DNA of 5,945 nucleotides from CAVSUR01 sp052143655 (GTDB lineage: Bacteria; Actinomycetota; Actinomycetes; Streptosporangiales; Streptosporangiaceae). Where the stretch lies: NCBI GenBank assembly GCA_052143655.1, contig JBKQSL010000506.1, positions 1 to 5,945 of the forward strand, given 5' to 3'. This document shows positions 4,767 to 5,945 of this stretch, in pieces (position 1 is the first letter of the stretch; each line of letters opens with the position of its first letter). The notes under the pieces are model-generated. The model was not told the origin of the DNA, made no database searches, and worked only from the letters and a program-made list of their open reading frames with translations. The translations under genes were made by a program, and so were the position numbers.

Positions 4767-5945
4767 GCCGGTCCGCGACCCCGACCTTGGCGGGCCCGGC
4801 TCCGGCCGGCCCCGGCCCCGGGGCTCAGGGCCCGGTCCGGGAGCTATCGCCGGACTGGGCGCGCCCCGCGGGGCCGGGCCTGCTCGATGACGGCGTGCCG
4901 CCGGGAGGCCGCTGCCGGCTGCTGGGCATCTTCGCCCATCCTGACGATGAGACGTTCTGCGCCGGGGGCACGTTCGCCCGCTACGCAGGGCAGGGGGCCG
5001 AGATCATGGTGGTGTCGGCGACGCGGGGCCAGGCGGGCCAGATCCGCGACGCTGCCGCCGGCACCCGGCGGACGATCGCCGCGGTCCGGGAGGCCGAGCT
5101 GCGCCTGGCCTGCGAGCGGCTCGGCATCACCACGGTGCGCTGCCTGGACCACGTTGACGGCACCCTGGCCGACGCGGGGTTCGAAGCCCTGGTGGAGGAG
5201 GTGGCCGAGGTCATCTGCGAGTTCCGGCCGGATGTCGTCATCACTTTCGGGCCCGACGGCGGCTACGGCCATCCCGACCACGTCACCATCAGCGCGGTGA
5301 CGACCGCCGCCTGCCAGCGGGCCGTCGGCCCCGGGTACCGCCCGGGCCGGCCGCCCCGGCTGTACTACCGGTGCTTCCCGCCGGGCGACCTGCTGATCAC
5401 GGAGCGCCTGGCGGCCTGGCTGACCAGCCACCCGGACCGCTTTGCCGGGACGCCCGCCTTTGCGCACGCTCTCCTCCTGCTGGCCGAGGCGGCCAGCACC
5501 CTGGGCCACATCCGCGACCACGTCCAGGTCCGCTGGTACCCGCCGGGTTCGTACGTGGTGGAGCAGGGCGAGGCGGCCGCCGGGCTGTTCCTGATCCTGT
5601 CGGGTGAAGCGGAGGTGCGGGAAGAGAGCAGCGGCGGCCGCCCCGAGCAGCCCGGCCGGCTCGGGGTGGGGGAGTTCTTCGGGCACCGGCACCGCAGCGC
5701 CGACGTGGTCGCCGCCGCCAGCCTCACCTGCTTGGTCCTGTCCCCGGCACCGCCGGCCAGGTTCGCTGGCCGGGGCCGGGGAGCCCGCCTGGCCGGTGCC
5801 CTGCCCGGCGCGCGGGCGAACCCGCCCCCGCCGGCCGGGATCATGCGGGCAGGTCAGGGCGTCGTCTGCTGCGACGTGTCCGGACAGGTCATGCGAAAGG
5901 TCGAGGCCCTTTCCGCCTACCGCAGCCAGTTCCCGCTGCAGCCGG
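4763..5945 (+). CDS. LmbE/PIG-L family deacetylase with inserted cyclic-nucleotide-binding-like domain (3' end outside window)
   Basis: An open frame of 394 codons runs off the right edge. Residues 1-45 are Pro/Gly/Ala-rich and probably disordered. The LmbE-type zinc hydrolase fold begins with LLGIFAHPDDE: by analogy to MshB, His59 and Asp62 bind zinc and Asp61 is the general base. GYGHPDH (167-173) supplies His170 and the zinc ligand His173. Family members hydrolyse N-acetyl or amide bonds of sugars and thiol conjugates. Residues about 253-330 match a CRP-type beta-barrel (VRWYPPGSYVVEQGE, then LFLILSGEAEV), but the phosphate-binding cassette reads GEFFG-HRHRSADVV (from 303), lacking the Glu and about seven residues. 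KVEALSAYRSQFPLQP (379-394) looks like the deacetylase C-terminal segment resuming. The GTG start is chosen for its GTGA overlap with the peroxiredoxin stop; GTG 4895 (residue 45) is an alternative. Substrate unknown. Confidence 0.85.
   Translation, partial: MSRSATPTLAGPAPAGPGPGAQGPVRELSPDWARPAGPGLLDDGVPPGGRCRLLGIFAHPDDETFCAGGTFARYAGQGAEIMVVSATRGQAGQIRDAAAGTRRTIAAVREAELRLACERLGITTVRCLDHVDGTLADAGFEALVEEVAEVICEFRPDVVITFGPDGGYGHPDHVTISAVTTAACQRAVGPGYRPGRPPRLYYRCFPPGDLLITERLAAWLTSHPDRFAGTPAFAHALLLLAEAASTLGHIRDHVQVRWYPPGSYVVEQGEAAAGLFLILSGEAEVREESSGGRPEQPGRLGVGEFFGHRHRSADVVAAASLTCLVLSPAPPARFAGRGRGARLAGALPGARANPPPPAGIMRAGQGVVCCDVSGQVMRKVEALSAYRSQFPLQP

Noticed and set aside
4791..4845. Very GC-rich palindromic stretch (for example GCCCCGGGGC at 4815-4824) at the start of the LmbE-like gene, as a terminator between the two genes
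   Set aside because: It lies inside the open frame after the GTGA overlap and encodes a Pro/Gly/Ala-rich N-terminus. Base composition explains it.
4844..5844. Minus-strand open frames of 282 and 159 codons opposite the LmbE-like gene
   Set aside because: The + strand frame carries zinc-site motifs and a CNB-like domain. The reverse frames are low-complexity shadows.
1..5945. CRISPR array, tRNA or rRNA gene, attachment site or replication origin
   Set aside because: No regularly spaced repeats, cloverleaf-like sequence, rRNA segments or iteron/DnaA-box clusters were seen on reading both strands.

Overview
The window is very GC-rich, with strong G/C bias at third codon positions, GTG starts, a multidomain LuxR-type ATPase regulator and an LmbE/MshB-like deacetylase. 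This points to a chromosomal segment of an actinomycete (Actinomycetota). Genus cannot be judged from the sequence. All recognisable genes lie on the + strand.

Layout. Positions 1-465 are gene debris. A fragment of an IS701-type DDE transposase (1 to about 192, frameshifted and cut off) abuts the frameshifted, internally deleted C-terminal end of an alpha/beta hydrolase (about 196-465). Positions 466-832 hold no gene. They contain a hairpin, a 13-bp inverted repeat, a perfect TATAAT and a purine-rich Shine-Dalgarno-like site, and look like the regulatory region of the next gene. Positions 833-3913 encode a 1026-residue regulator: class III cyclase-like domain, NB-ARC/STAND ATPase, TPR-like helical region and a C-terminal LuxR helix-turn-helix. 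Positions 3914-4088 are an intergenic region with two similar 16-bp palindromic elements and a third inverted repeat. Positions 4089-4766 encode a 1-Cys peroxiredoxin of the Prx6 class. From 4763 to the window edge runs a large open frame, overlapping the peroxiredoxin stop as GTGA and truncated by the window. It encodes a PIG-L/LmbE-family zinc deacetylase with a cyclic-nucleotide-binding-like (CNB) domain inserted before its C-terminal segment.

How the genes may work together. The peroxiredoxin and the LmbE-CNB protein almost certainly share a transcript and are translationally coupled. LmbE-family enzymes in actinomycetes include the mycothiol pathway enzymes MshB and Mca, so a thiol-redox or detoxification link is a reasonable inference. 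It is not shown by the sequence. The upstream regulator is a positional candidate to control this pair through the palindromes. The cyclase-like domain of the regulator and the CNB domain of the deacetylase suggest a cyclic-nucleotide theme, but both lack key residues: the cyclase domain has lost substrate-defining positions, and the CNB phosphate-binding cassette is shortened and lacks its glutamate. They are therefore more likely structural or sensory relics than an active cAMP circuit.
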